Source: an uncultured Treponema sp. (GTDB lineage: Bacteria > Spirochaetota > Spirochaetia > Treponematales > Treponemataceae). From it: a stretch of 6,214 nt of DNA. Position 1 is the first letter of the stretch. Every line of letters begins with the position of its first letter. Made by a program: the position numbers and the translations under genes. Below the pieces are notes generated by a model. That model made no database searches, was not told the DNA's origin, and saw only the letters and a list, made by a program, of their open reading frames with translations. Positions 1 to 6,184 of this stretch are shown piece by piece. The DNA lies in NCBI GenBank assembly GCA_937893155.1, contig CALBGU010000160.1:1-6214 (forward strand), given 5' to 3'.

Positions 1-48
1 AAATCATCAATAAATTCTCAGCGAGGTTGTTCGACGGCTCGAATGAAG
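1..48. other. Short flank with no identifiable gene
   Basis: These bases lie beyond the terminator that follows oppF. One plus-strand frame reaches a stop at 11-13, so the tail of a convergent plus-strand gene could end here, but three codons are too few to judge. I see no ribosome binding site, RNA gene or repeat. Confidence 0.4.
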
Positions 49-84
49 AAAAAAACGCCCTTGGCGCAAGCGAAGAGCGTTTTT
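49..84 (-). terminator. Intrinsic terminator of the opp operon, possibly bidirectional
   Basis: On the minus strand an A-run leads into ACGCTCTT, a 10-base loop, and then AAGGGCGT followed by a run of seven T residues. The arms (73-80 and 55-62 in plus coordinates) pair over 8 bp with a single G-U wobble, and the flanking A and T tracts can lengthen the stem. It starts 17 bases past the oppF stop codon, the expected place for the end of the operon. The T-run on each strand means it could also stop a gene arriving from the left on the plus strand. Confidence 0.85.
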
Positions 85-101
85 CATACAAAGCGGGATT
101 T

Positions 102-1031
102 TTACGCGGTCCACGCGGCAAACTCGGTGGCGGTGGCGCGCACAAAATGAGTGCCAGACACCAAACGGCTTTCGCCCGCATCGTAATCAATGCCGCTCGT
201 TTTATAATCGTAGGTGATGATATCGCGCTGCTTTTCCACCGCAGGATTCGCGCGAGGAATAGCAGAGAGCAGGCTTTTGGTGTACGGGTGCACAGGATTT
301 GAAAAAATCTCTTCGGTGGTCCCCGTTTCAAGCAAATGCCCAAAATGCAACACGCCGATTCGGTCGCTAATGTATTTGACCATCGACAAATCGTGTGCAA
401 TAAAAAGGTACGCCGCACCAGTTTCCTTTTGGATTTCCTTCATCAAATTGACCACCTGCGCCTGAATCGACACATCAAGCGCGCTAATGCACTCATCAGC
501 GATGATGAGACGCGGATTCATCACGAGGGCGCGCGCAATACCAACGCGCTGCCGCTGACCGCCGGAAAATTGGTGCGGATAGCGGTCGATGTGCTCGCGA
601 GCAAGCCCGACTTTATCGAGAATTCGATAGATTTTTTCGGTGCGCTCGGCGCGGCTCGAATACAAATGATGAATGTCCAAACCTTCCGCAATGATTTCGC
701 CGACCTTTTTGCGCGGATTCAAACACGCCATCGGGTCTTGAAAAATCATCTGCATATTCGTGCGCAAATAGTTTTTGTCTGCGCGGCTCATTTTGCCCGA
801 CACATCGTGACCGCCAAACACGATTCGCCCAGAAGTCGGATTGTACAAGCGGATTATGCTCCGTCCAATCGTGGATTTTCCGCTCCCCGATTCGCCCACC
901 AGCCCGTACGTTTCGCCCGGAAAAATCGAAAACGACGCATTTTCCACGGCTTTCACCACGGATTTCCCGCCAAGCGAAAAATGCTGACTCAAATTTTCCA
1001 CGCGCAAAAGCGGAACGTTATCATTTTCCAT
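102..1031 (-). CDS. oppF: Oligopeptide ABC transporter ATP-binding protein OppF
   Basis: This 309-residue cytoplasmic ATPase pairs with OppD to power oligopeptide uptake through OppB/OppC. Visible motifs in order: Walker A GESGSGKS (46-53), Q-loop Gln98 in IFQDP, ABC signature FSGGQRQ (155-161), Walker B LIIADE (175-180) with catalytic Glu180, D-loop SALD (183-186) and switch His213. The C-terminal oligopeptide-transporter domain starts near NPVHPYTKSLLSAIP. Residue 181 is Cys where many ABC proteins have Pro; I recall DEC as common in Bacillota OppF, so this looks like a lineage trait and not a defect. The tail ends in a GTHFVRA-type block like AmiF/OppF and lacks the Cys cluster of other family members. 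The ATG overlaps the end of oppD by 11 bases, and GGAGG at 1041-1045 lies 9 bases upstream. It is the last gene before the terminator. A dipeptide importer is the main alternative. Confidence 0.96.
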   Translation of the reverse strand: MENDNVPLLRVENLSQHFSLGGKSVVKAVENASFSIFPGETYGLVGESGSGKSTIGRSIIRLYNPTSGRIVFGGHDVSGKMSRADKNYLRTNMQMIFQDPMACLNPRKKVGEIIAEGLDIHHLYSSRAERTEKIYRILDKVGLAREHIDRYPHQFSGGQRQRVGIARALVMNPRLIIADECISALDVSIQAQVVNLMKEIQKETGAAYLFIAHDLSMVKYISDRIGVLHFGHLLETGTTEEIFSNPVHPYTKSLLSAIPRANPAVEKQRDIITYDYKTSGIDYDAGESRLVSGTHFVRATATEFAAWTA

Positions 1032-2124
1032 ATTTTTGTGCCTCCGTTTTCATTTTTGAAATACGCTCTTTGAGTTCTTTGGGCATTTCCACGCGCGGAG
1101 AGCGGCTGTCCAAAAGCCACGTTCGCGCAAAATGCGTGTCGGTAATTTTGAACTCAGGCGGCTCAAGGCGGCGGTCAATGTTGAGCGCGTAGATGTTGCG
1201 AGGCGCAAAAGCATCGCCCTTCACTTCATTCAACAGATTCGGCGGACTTCCGGGAATGGTGTACAACTGCTCGTCGGCGGTGTCGAGGTCGGGCATTGAC
1301 GAAAGCAAGCCCCATGTGTACGGGTGCCGCGGGTCAAAAAAAATCTCGTCCACCGTGCCGCGTTCCACGATTTTGCCCGCATACATCACGTTCACATAAT
1401 CCGCAACTTTTGCCACCACACCCAAATTGTGCGTGATAAAAATGACGGACAGATTGCGCTCTTTTTGGATTTTCTTGATTAAATCGATGATTCTCGCCTG
1501 AATCGTAACGTCGAGGGCGGTCGTCGGCTCGTCGCAAATCAACAACTCCGGACTGCACGAAAGCGCGATTGCAATCACGACGCGCTGCCTCATTCCGCCA
1601 GAAAGCTGGTGCGGATAGCATTTTATGCGCTTTTCCGCGTCGGCAATACCCACTTCCTCAAGCAGATGAATCGCCCGTTTTCGCGCCTCCGAGCGTGTCA
1701 TTTCGGGATTATGAAAGCGCATACCCTCCATCACCTGCCGCCCGATGTTCATCGTGGGATTCAAGCTCGTCATCGGGTCTTGAAACACCATCGCAATGCG
1801 CTTGCCGTTGATGTTGTGCCGAATATCGCGCGTTTTCATCTTGAGCACTTCAAAATCAACACTTTCGCCGTCTTTTTTGGAATGATACACGATTTCGCCC
1901 GCGTTCACCACGGCATTTTTCGCCAAAATGCCCATCACCGCCTTGGTCGTCACGGATTTCCCCGAGCCAGATTCGCCCACAATCGCCACGGTCTGCCCGC
2001 GTTCCAAGTCAAAATCCACCCCGCGAATCGCGTTGACAATCCCCGCGCTCGTCTTAAACGAGATTGACAAATTTCGCACGCGCAAAATCGCGTCGTCCGC
2101 TTCCAGTTCTTCAATTTCTGCCAT
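1021..2124 (-). CDS. oppD: Oligopeptide ABC transporter ATP-binding protein OppD
   Basis: This 367-residue cytoplasmic ATPase is the partner of OppF. Motifs in order: Walker A GESGSGKS (50-57), Q-loop Gln115 in VFQDP, ABC signature LSGGMRQ (174-180), Walker B LLICDE (194-199) with catalytic Glu199, D-loop TALD (202-205) and switch His232. The oligopeptide/dipeptide C-terminal domain runs from about DPRHPYTWGLLSSMP (264-278). Many OppD/DppD proteins have an Fe-S-binding Cys cluster here (GCxFxxRC form); this protein reads GDAFAPRN (303-310), the Cys-free version I associate with Gram-positive OppD/AmiE. The start codon follows the oppC stop with only three bases between, and the SD is modest (AGG at 2131-2133, overlapping the end of oppC), so translation is probably coupled to oppC. 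The length fits the family, with about 40 residues after the Cys-free block. Confidence 0.97.
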   Translation of the reverse strand: MAEIEELEADDAILRVRNLSISFKTSAGIVNAIRGVDFDLERGQTVAIVGESGSGKSVTTKAVMGILAKNAVVNAGEIVYHSKKDGESVDFEVLKMKTRDIRHNINGKRIAMVFQDPMTSLNPTMNIGRQVMEGMRFHNPEMTRSEARKRAIHLLEEVGIADAEKRIKCYPHQLSGGMRQRVVIAIALSCSPELLICDEPTTALDVTIQARIIDLIKKIQKERNLSVIFITHNLGVVAKVADYVNVMYAGKIVERGTVDEIFFDPRHPYTWGLLSSMPDLDTADEQLYTIPGSPPNLLNEVKGDAFAPRNIYALNIDRRLEPPEFKITDTHFARTWLLDSRSPRVEMPKELKERISKMKTEAQKYGK

Positions 2125-2127
2125 AAA

Positions 2128-3210
2128 TCACCTGTCCTTGAACTTTGGGTCAAGAGCCTCGCGAAGCCCGTCTGCAAGCATATTGAAGCTCAGCATTAAA
2201 AGCGCCAAAACCAAAAGCGGCGGCACAATCTGATACGAATGGGTGGTAAAACTGTTGAATGCGTCGCTGATAAGAGACCCCAGCGAGCACTGCGGCACAG
2301 GAATTCCCAACCCCACAAACGACAAAAACGCCTCGGTAAAAATCGCAGTCGGAATAGAAAACATCGTCTGCGTCAAAATCTGGGCGACGATATTCGGCAG
2401 GATTTCGCGGAAAATGATGTGCAAACTGCCCGCGCCCAGCGTTCTGCTCGCAAGCACAAACTCCCGCTCCTTGAGATTGAGCATTTCGGCGCGCGCAATG
2501 CGGCTCATTCCAATCCATTCGGTAATCATCAGCGCAAAAATTATCGTTGCAATTCCCGGCTTTAAGACCAACATCAGCAGCGTAACGATGACCAGCCGCG
2601 GAATGCCGTTGATGATTTCGGCAAAACGCTGCATTGCAGAATCAACCCAGCCGCCAAAATAGCCCGAAATCAGCCCGTAGCTCAAGCCGATGAGCATATC
2701 AATGATAACCGCGATGACCGAGATATACAGCGAAATCCGAGTGCCCGTCCAAGTGCGCGTCCAGATGTCGCGTCCCAAAATATCCGAGCCGAACCAATAA
2801 TACACGTCGGTATCGCCGTTTTTTTGGTACAGATTTACGGTGCGATTTCCCGTCGTGGTCTTGAGGATTTCGTTTCCGTTGAAAATCGGCAGCGAATCGA
2901 ATCCCGGCAGGCGCGGCGCGTAATTTTTTTGCTTTAGATTTTGCGCCGAATACGAATAGCGATTCATCGACGGACCTGCAAAGGCAAAAATCGAAATGAA
3001 AATGATTGCAATAAGCGAAAACACCGCGCTTTTGTTCGAGAAAAACCGCTTTCGCGCTTCCGCCCAATAGCTCAATGCCGAAAACGTGCTGTCGGCATTT
3101 CCCGCCGCATTGCTTTTGACGAAATCGAAATCGTCCACAAAAAATCCAGCGCCTTTTTCGCTGTTGTCGGCGGTGGAATCAACAGAAAAATCATTTGCAG
3201 CATCAGTCAT
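2128..3210 (-). CDS. oppC: Oligopeptide ABC transporter permease OppC
   Basis: This 360-residue inner-membrane permease forms the translocation channel with OppB. A polar, acidic N-terminal tail (about 1-45) precedes the first membrane helix (about 61-79). A long extracytoplasmic loop (about 80-138) leads to FGSDILGRDIW (140-150), a hallmark of OppC/DppC. Further helices lie near 161-180, 206-235, 280-300 and 328-346. The EAA loop that contacts the ATPases is at about 249-273 (EFVLASRTLGAG through REILPN), and the protein ends ADGLREALDPK, typical of the family. An upstream in-frame ATG at 3264 would add 18 residues, but it lies inside oppB without a good SD. ATG 3210 has GGAGG five bases upstream and is preferred. 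It overlaps the oppB stop by 8 bases. It is longer than the roughly 300 residues of E. coli OppC because of the tail and first loop, both seen in Gram-positive homologues. Confidence 0.96.
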   Translation of the reverse strand: MTDAANDFSVDSTADNSEKGAGFFVDDFDFVKSNAAGNADSTFSALSYWAEARKRFFSNKSAVFSLIAIIFISIFAFAGPSMNRYSYSAQNLKQKNYAPRLPGFDSLPIFNGNEILKTTTGNRTVNLYQKNGDTDVYYWFGSDILGRDIWTRTWTGTRISLYISVIAVIIDMLIGLSYGLISGYFGGWVDSAMQRFAEIINGIPRLVIVTLLMLVLKPGIATIIFALMITEWIGMSRIARAEMLNLKEREFVLASRTLGAGSLHIIFREILPNIVAQILTQTMFSIPTAIFTEAFLSFVGLGIPVPQCSLGSLISDAFNSFTTHSYQIVPPLLVLALLMLSFNMLADGLREALDPKFKDR

Positions 3211-4141
3211 TTGTGCCTCCCTGCAAGCGAATACGCGGGTCGATAACGCCGTACAGCACGTCAACCACGAGCATTATTACGATGTACATCGCGCTGTAGA
3301 TGAACGACAGCGAAATGACCACATTGTAATCGTTGGATTGAATCGCCGTGACCAAAAGCGAGCCGACGCCCGGAATCGCAAAGATTTTTTCGATGACGAG
3401 CGAGCCTGTCATCAAATCCACCACGAGCGGCGCAAGCACGGTGATAATCGGAATGAGCGTGTTGCGGAGCGCGTGCCGCGTGATGAGCCGCCAGCCCGAA
3501 ATTCCCTTGCTTTCGGCGAGCTGCATATAATCGCTTCCCAGCGCTTCAAGCATTTCGGTGCGGGTAAATCGCGCGATTGACGCAAGCGTAAACATACACA
3601 GCGACACGCTCGGCAAAACGTAGGATTTCGCAAGGTGCGTTGTGGAAAACAACATGGGAAAAATCCGCCACTTAAAGCCGAATTGATAGCTCAACGCGAG
3701 CGCAAAAACGTAGCTCGGAATGGAAACGCCCAAAACGGAAATCACCGTGGCAAGCGTGTCCCACAGCGTGTTGTGCTTGATTGCGGCAACGATGCCCAAA
3801 ATCAAGCCCGCAATCGTGCCGATACACACGGAGAAAAATCCCACGTTGATACTGATGGGCAATCGCTGGGCAATGAGCGCGGAAATCGGCGTATTTTTGC
3901 TGATATTGTAGCTCACCCCGAAATCCCCGCGAAAAAGCGAGCCGAGATAGCGAAAAAACTGTATGATAATAGGTTTGTCCAGCCCGTATTTTGCGTAAAG
4001 CAAGGCTTTTTGGTCTTCGCTGAGTTTTTCGTCGTTAAACGGCGAGCCGGGCATACATTGCAGTAGCAAAAACAGCACGAGCGTTATCGCAATCATCGTA
4101 AAAAACGAAATAACAATGCGCTTTAAGATATACTTTCTCAT
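3203..4141 (-). CDS. oppB: Oligopeptide ABC transporter permease OppB
   Basis: This 312-residue inner-membrane permease pairs with OppC. The first helix (about 9-29) is followed by the PGSPF block (31-35), then an external region with RGDFGVSY (71-78), both typical of OppB/DppB. More helices lie near 98-120, 130-155, 175-192, 229-250 and 280-300. The cytoplasmic EAA loop that docks on the ATPases is at about 199-231 (EALGSDYMQLAESKG, then RHALRNTLIP), and the C-terminal DPRIR block (302-306) is typical. The start has an SD-like AAAGG (4148-4152) followed by six A residues. The gene is separated from oppA by 77 bases with a strong hairpin, then runs into oppC with an 8-base overlap. The length is normal (E. 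coli OppB is about 306 residues). There is no sign of damage. Confidence 0.97.
   Translation of the reverse strand: MRKYILKRIVISFFTMIAITLVLFLLLQCMPGSPFNDEKLSEDQKALLYAKYGLDKPIIIQFFRYLGSLFRGDFGVSYNISKNTPISALIAQRLPISINVGFFSVCIGTIAGLILGIVAAIKHNTLWDTLATVISVLGVSIPSYVFALALSYQFGFKWRIFPMLFSTTHLAKSYVLPSVSLCMFTLASIARFTRTEMLEALGSDYMQLAESKGISGWRLITRHALRNTLIPIITVLAPLVVDLMTGSLVIEKIFAIPGVGSLLVTAIQSNDYNVVISLSFIYSAMYIVIMLVVDVLYGVIDPRIRLQGGTND
3216..3220 (-). promoter_or_regulatory. Shine-Dalgarno GGAGG deciding the oppC start
   Basis: GGAGG lies five bases upstream of the ATG at 3210-3208, inside the last codons of oppB. No comparable site precedes the in-frame ATG at 3264, so this site supports the shorter 360-residue OppC. 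Confidence 0.85.
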
Positions 4142-4184
4142 TTTTTTCCTTTAAAAGATTTTTGTAAAATGGAGATTACCTTGC

Positions 4185-4210
4185 TGCAAGGGGCAAAAAA
4201 GCCCCCTGCA
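4185..4210 (-). promoter_or_regulatory. Intercistronic hairpin between oppA and oppB
   Basis: On the minus strand TGCAGGGGGC, a loop of six U residues, and GCCCCTTGCA form a 10-bp stem with one G-U wobble. It begins 8 bases after the oppA stop codon. No T-run follows the stem (the next bases are GCAAGGTAA), so it is not a standard intrinsic terminator. By analogy with hairpins after binding-protein genes in other ABC operons such as malE, I infer that it shields the oppA 3' end from nucleases or causes partial termination, raising OppA relative to the membrane complex. The structure is read directly from the sequence; the role is inference. Confidence 0.75.
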
Positions 4211-4218
4211 ATACAAAA

Positions 4219-5868
4219 TCAGTCTTTTGTTGCGCCCTTGAAAACGCGGATAAGAGCGACCGCGTGGAAATCAACGCCCTTCACGTTGCTCTTCATCATA
4301 CACGCGTCGGCCTGCTGATACAACGGCAGAATAACCGCTTCATCAAGAATGATTTTCGCGGCATCTTTCATTGCGCTCCAGCGTTCCGCCGGCTTCTGGC
4401 TCAACGCGCCCGTAGTACAATCCGCAATGATTGCGTCGTAAGCGGCATTGCTCCAGTTGCCGTGGTTGTTTGCGTTGCCCGTAATCCACATACCAAGATA
4501 CGTCATCGGGTCTGCATAATCTGGACCCCAGCGCGTTAGAGCAAGGTCAAAATCGCCCGAGCGCATATCTGCGAGGCGCTGTTTTTTCGGCTCAACGTGC
4601 AAATCCACCGTAACGCCCGCGAGCGTGCTTTCAATCTGCTCCTTGATAACCGCCGCCACATTCTGCTGAATCACAGTATCGTCCACGATAAGCTCGAACG
4701 AGAACGAATTCTTGCCGAGTTCCGCCTTGGCTTTCTCAAAATACTCCGCAGCCTTTTGTGCATTCGACGAGCACAACTCGGGGAACGGCGTTTGCTCCGT
4801 GGTAAAATCCTCGCCTGCCGAATTGAATGCGTAATCGCTCGGAACCGCCACACACGCAGAAATAGAACCATCTTTCACCACGTCGTCCACAAGACTTTCG
4901 CGGTCAAGCGCAAACGTGAGCGCACGGCGGAGATTCAAGTTTGCCAAATCCGCATTTTTTTCGATATTCGGCGTGATGTACCACAAAAATCCCGAACCGA
5001 CCGTCAAAAATTCCGGGTCATCTTTCACTTGGTCAACTTGGTCGCCAGAGATTTTCACGAGGTCAAGCCCGCCATTCTGGTAATTCATCAGCGACTGCTG
5101 GCTGTCTTTGAGAATCTGATAATTGAGCGCGTCGATTTTTACGCGAGCGGCATCGTAATACTTTTCGTTTTTCACGAGCTTGAGATTAAGAGCCGCCGGC
5201 TGATATTCGCTCACAATAAATGCGCCGTTGCTCAAAACCGTGTCGGGACTCGTGCCGAAACTATCGCCGCATTTTTCAAAAAACGCGCGATTCACTGGAT
5301 AAAACGTCGGGAAATACAAAATCGAATCAAAATACGAAACGGGAACTTCAAGCTCCACCTGCAGCGTTTTTTCATCGAGCGCCTTCACTCCGAGCGCGTC
5401 GAGCGGAAGTTTTCCCGCTTCCACATCATACGCGTTCTTAATCTGACCGATGTCGGTAAGCATATACGCATATTCCGAAGCGACTTTCGGGTCTGCCGCG
5501 CGCTGCCAGCCGAACACAAAATCGTCCGCGGTTACCGGGTCGCCGTTTGACCAAAATGCGTCATCGCGAATCTTGAACGTGTAAACCAAACCGTCTTCAC
5601 TCACCGTCTCTGAGGCACACAGCGCGTCGATGGTTGAGCCGTCGCTGTTCATCTGCTTCAAACCGTCGGTAAAGTTTGCAATAAACTCAAGCGCATTGCC
5701 GTCCGTCGCAACTTGCGGGTCAAGGCTCTCGATTTCCACTTCCGACATCACATTCAGCGTTTTGCTTTCTGAACTTTTTTGCACCGCCTGCGAAGTCTCG
5801 GACTGTTTTTCGCCGCAGCCAGCGAGCAAAACAGCCGAAGCCAAAACAAGCACGGTCAATTTCTTCAT
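4219..5868 (-). CDS. oppA: Oligopeptide-binding lipoprotein OppA (SBP family 5)
   Basis: This 549-residue extracytoplasmic solute-binding protein captures peptides for OppBCDF. The N-terminus is a lipoprotein signal: KK, a hydrophobic core (4-15) and lipobox LLAGC with the modified Cys at 18. A Ser/Gln/Lys-rich linker (19-36) leads into the fold. Family-5 landmarks are SLDPQ (48-52), the block FWSNGDPVTADDFVFGW (105-121), NLNLRRALTFALDRE (310-324) and RWGPDYADPMTYL (446-458). The length matches the usual 530-560 residues. The mature protein has six further Cys (84, 200, 339, 366, 484, 523), so disulfides are possible. The ATG has a strong SD (GGAGG at 5875-5879, six bases upstream) and a sigma70-type promoter further up. 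As first gene of the operon with a hairpin behind it, it is probably the most highly expressed. Peptide length preference cannot be read from the sequence. Pheromone or murein-peptide binding are possible alternatives within the family. Confidence 0.97.
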   Translation of the reverse strand: MKKLTVLVLASAVLLAGCGEKQSETSQAVQKSSESKTLNVMSEVEIESLDPQVATDGNALEFIANFTDGLKQMNSDGSTIDALCASETVSEDGLVYTFKIRDDAFWSNGDPVTADDFVFGWQRAADPKVASEYAYMLTDIGQIKNAYDVEAGKLPLDALGVKALDEKTLQVELEVPVSYFDSILYFPTFYPVNRAFFEKCGDSFGTSPDTVLSNGAFIVSEYQPAALNLKLVKNEKYYDAARVKIDALNYQILKDSQQSLMNYQNGGLDLVKISGDQVDQVKDDPEFLTVGSGFLWYITPNIEKNADLANLNLRRALTFALDRESLVDDVVKDGSISACVAVPSDYAFNSAGEDFTTEQTPFPELCSSNAQKAAEYFEKAKAELGKNSFSFELIVDDTVIQQNVAAVIKEQIESTLAGVTVDLHVEPKKQRLADMRSGDFDLALTRWGPDYADPMTYLGMWITGNANNHGNWSNAAYDAIIADCTTGALSQKPAERWSAMKDAAKIILDEAVILPLYQQADACMMKSNVKGVDFHAVALIRVFKGATKD

Positions 5869-5879
5869 TTTTGTCCTCC

Positions 5880-5918
5880 AAAAAAAAGGGCGCGGTCTGC
5901 AAAATGCAACGCAACCCC
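5880..5918 (-). promoter_or_regulatory. Possible leader attenuator or 5' hairpin of the opp mRNA
   Basis: In the predicted leader the minus strand can pair GGG with CCC (plus 5916-5918 and 5888-5890), GCG with CGC (5910-5912 and 5892-5894), and TGCA with TGCA around a TTT loop (5905-5908 and 5898-5901). Small internal loops separate these segments. Eight T residues (5887-5880) follow directly and abut the GGAGG of oppA. Hairpin plus U-run is the layout of an intrinsic terminator, so premature termination is conceivable. The stem is interrupted, so it may be weak or only stabilise the 5' end. I see no leader peptide and no known riboswitch. Confidence 0.35.
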
Positions 5919-5932
5919 GTCGTTATGCTGGT

Positions 5933-5961
5933 ATTTTACGGAAAATTGTGCATTGTGTAAA
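5933..5961 (-). promoter_or_regulatory. Predicted sigma70-type promoter of the opp operon
   Basis: On the minus strand TTTACA (plus 5956-5961) and TAAAAT (5933-5938) are separated by exactly 17 bases. Each differs from the TTGACA/TATAAT consensus in two bases or fewer. Transcription would begin near 5926, giving a leader of roughly 58 bases before the oppA ATG. The surroundings are AT-rich, as expected for a promoter. No other good promoter is visible inside the operon, so all five genes are probably transcribed from here. Confidence 0.65.
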
Positions 5962-5967
5962 GTTGAT

Positions 5968-6029
5968 TTTTGCATAAATATTGAGAAATTTTGCATTTTT
6001 TGCGATTTTTTTCGTATCTTTATGCAAAA
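5968..6029. repeat. 11-bp perfect inverted repeat upstream of the opp promoter
   Basis: TTTTGCATAAA (5968-5978) and its reverse complement TTTATGCAAAA (6019-6029) are separated by 40 bases. A partial copy, TTTTGCAT, lies between them at 5989-5996. The arm nearer the promoter ends 6 bases upstream of its -35 box, a plausible position for an operator. The region is AT-rich, so chance contributes; the regulator is unknown. Confidence 0.4.
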
Positions 6030-6062
6030 TTTTCACGGACACGCTCCCAAAAACGAAAAAAA

Positions 6063-6184
6063 TGCCGTTCGTCGTTTCTACGATATGCGTTCAAGAACAA
6101 AAACGGCGTTCGTAGACTCTACGATGTTCGTTTGTGAACAAAAACGGCGTTCGTAGTTTCTACGATGTTCATTTGTGAACATAA
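6063..6184. repeat. Three tandem 41-bp units with internal dyads, truncated at the contig end
   Basis: The units are 6063-6103, 6104-6144 and 6145-6184, the last being cut one base short by adapter. Units 2 and 3 agree at 36 of 40 positions and units 1 and 2 at 31 of 41. Units 2 and 3 carry TCGTAG-NNN-CTACGA and TGTTCR-N4-TGAACA, plus a small AACG-G-CGTT dyad at the unit junction. Unit 1 keeps degraded versions, with one mismatch in the first stem and a shifted GTTC-AA-GAAC. The period is not a multiple of three, so the array is not a coding repeat. It is not CRISPR-like, because no unique spacers separate the copies. The function is unknown. Confidence 0.85.

Larger units (their letters stand above)
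5869..6184. other. Noncoding region upstream of oppA
   Basis: This stretch has no convincing gene on either strand. From oppA outward it holds the SD (5875-5879), a leader hairpin with a U-run (5880-5918), the promoter (5933-5961), an AT-rich zone with repeated TGCA-centred words and an 11-bp inverted repeat (5968-6029), and three tandem 41-bp units (6063-6184). A 44-codon plus-strand frame starting at 6022 has no SD and runs through the repeats, whose 41-bp period breaks the frame, so I do not call it. Confidence 0.7.

Noticed and set aside
336..1073. 245-codon plus-strand open frame opposite oppF
   Set aside because: It is antisense to a complete ABC ATPase gene, has a biased basic composition, no domain and no supporting SD; a shadow frame.
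1609..2067. 152-codon plus-strand open frame opposite oppD
   Set aside because: It is antisense to the conserved ATPase core, with a His/Arg-rich product and no family resemblance.
3211..3264. Longer OppC start at 3264
   Set aside because: The extra 18 residues overlap oppB by about 60 bases, lack an SD and do not look like OppC, whereas the ATG at 3210 has GGAGG at good spacing.
4597..5550. 317-codon plus-strand open frame opposite oppA
   Set aside because: It lies entirely antisense to a clearly conserved oppA, its product is rich in Arg, His, Ile and Phe with no recognisable domain, and I saw no supporting SD. It is best explained as a shadow of oppA codon usage.
102..5868. A novel system hidden in the operon
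   Set aside because: All five genes match the canonical OppABCDF importer in order, length and motifs. No extra gene, fusion or frameshift is present.
6022..6156. 44-codon plus-strand small ORF running into the repeats
   Set aside because: It has no SD, and its second half is the 41-bp repeat, whose period shifts the reading frame at each unit. The peptide is therefore not a repeated product and shows no sign of selection as protein.
6063..6184. CRISPR array
   Set aside because: The 41-bp units follow one another directly with no unique spacers, the copies diverge, and no cas genes are present.
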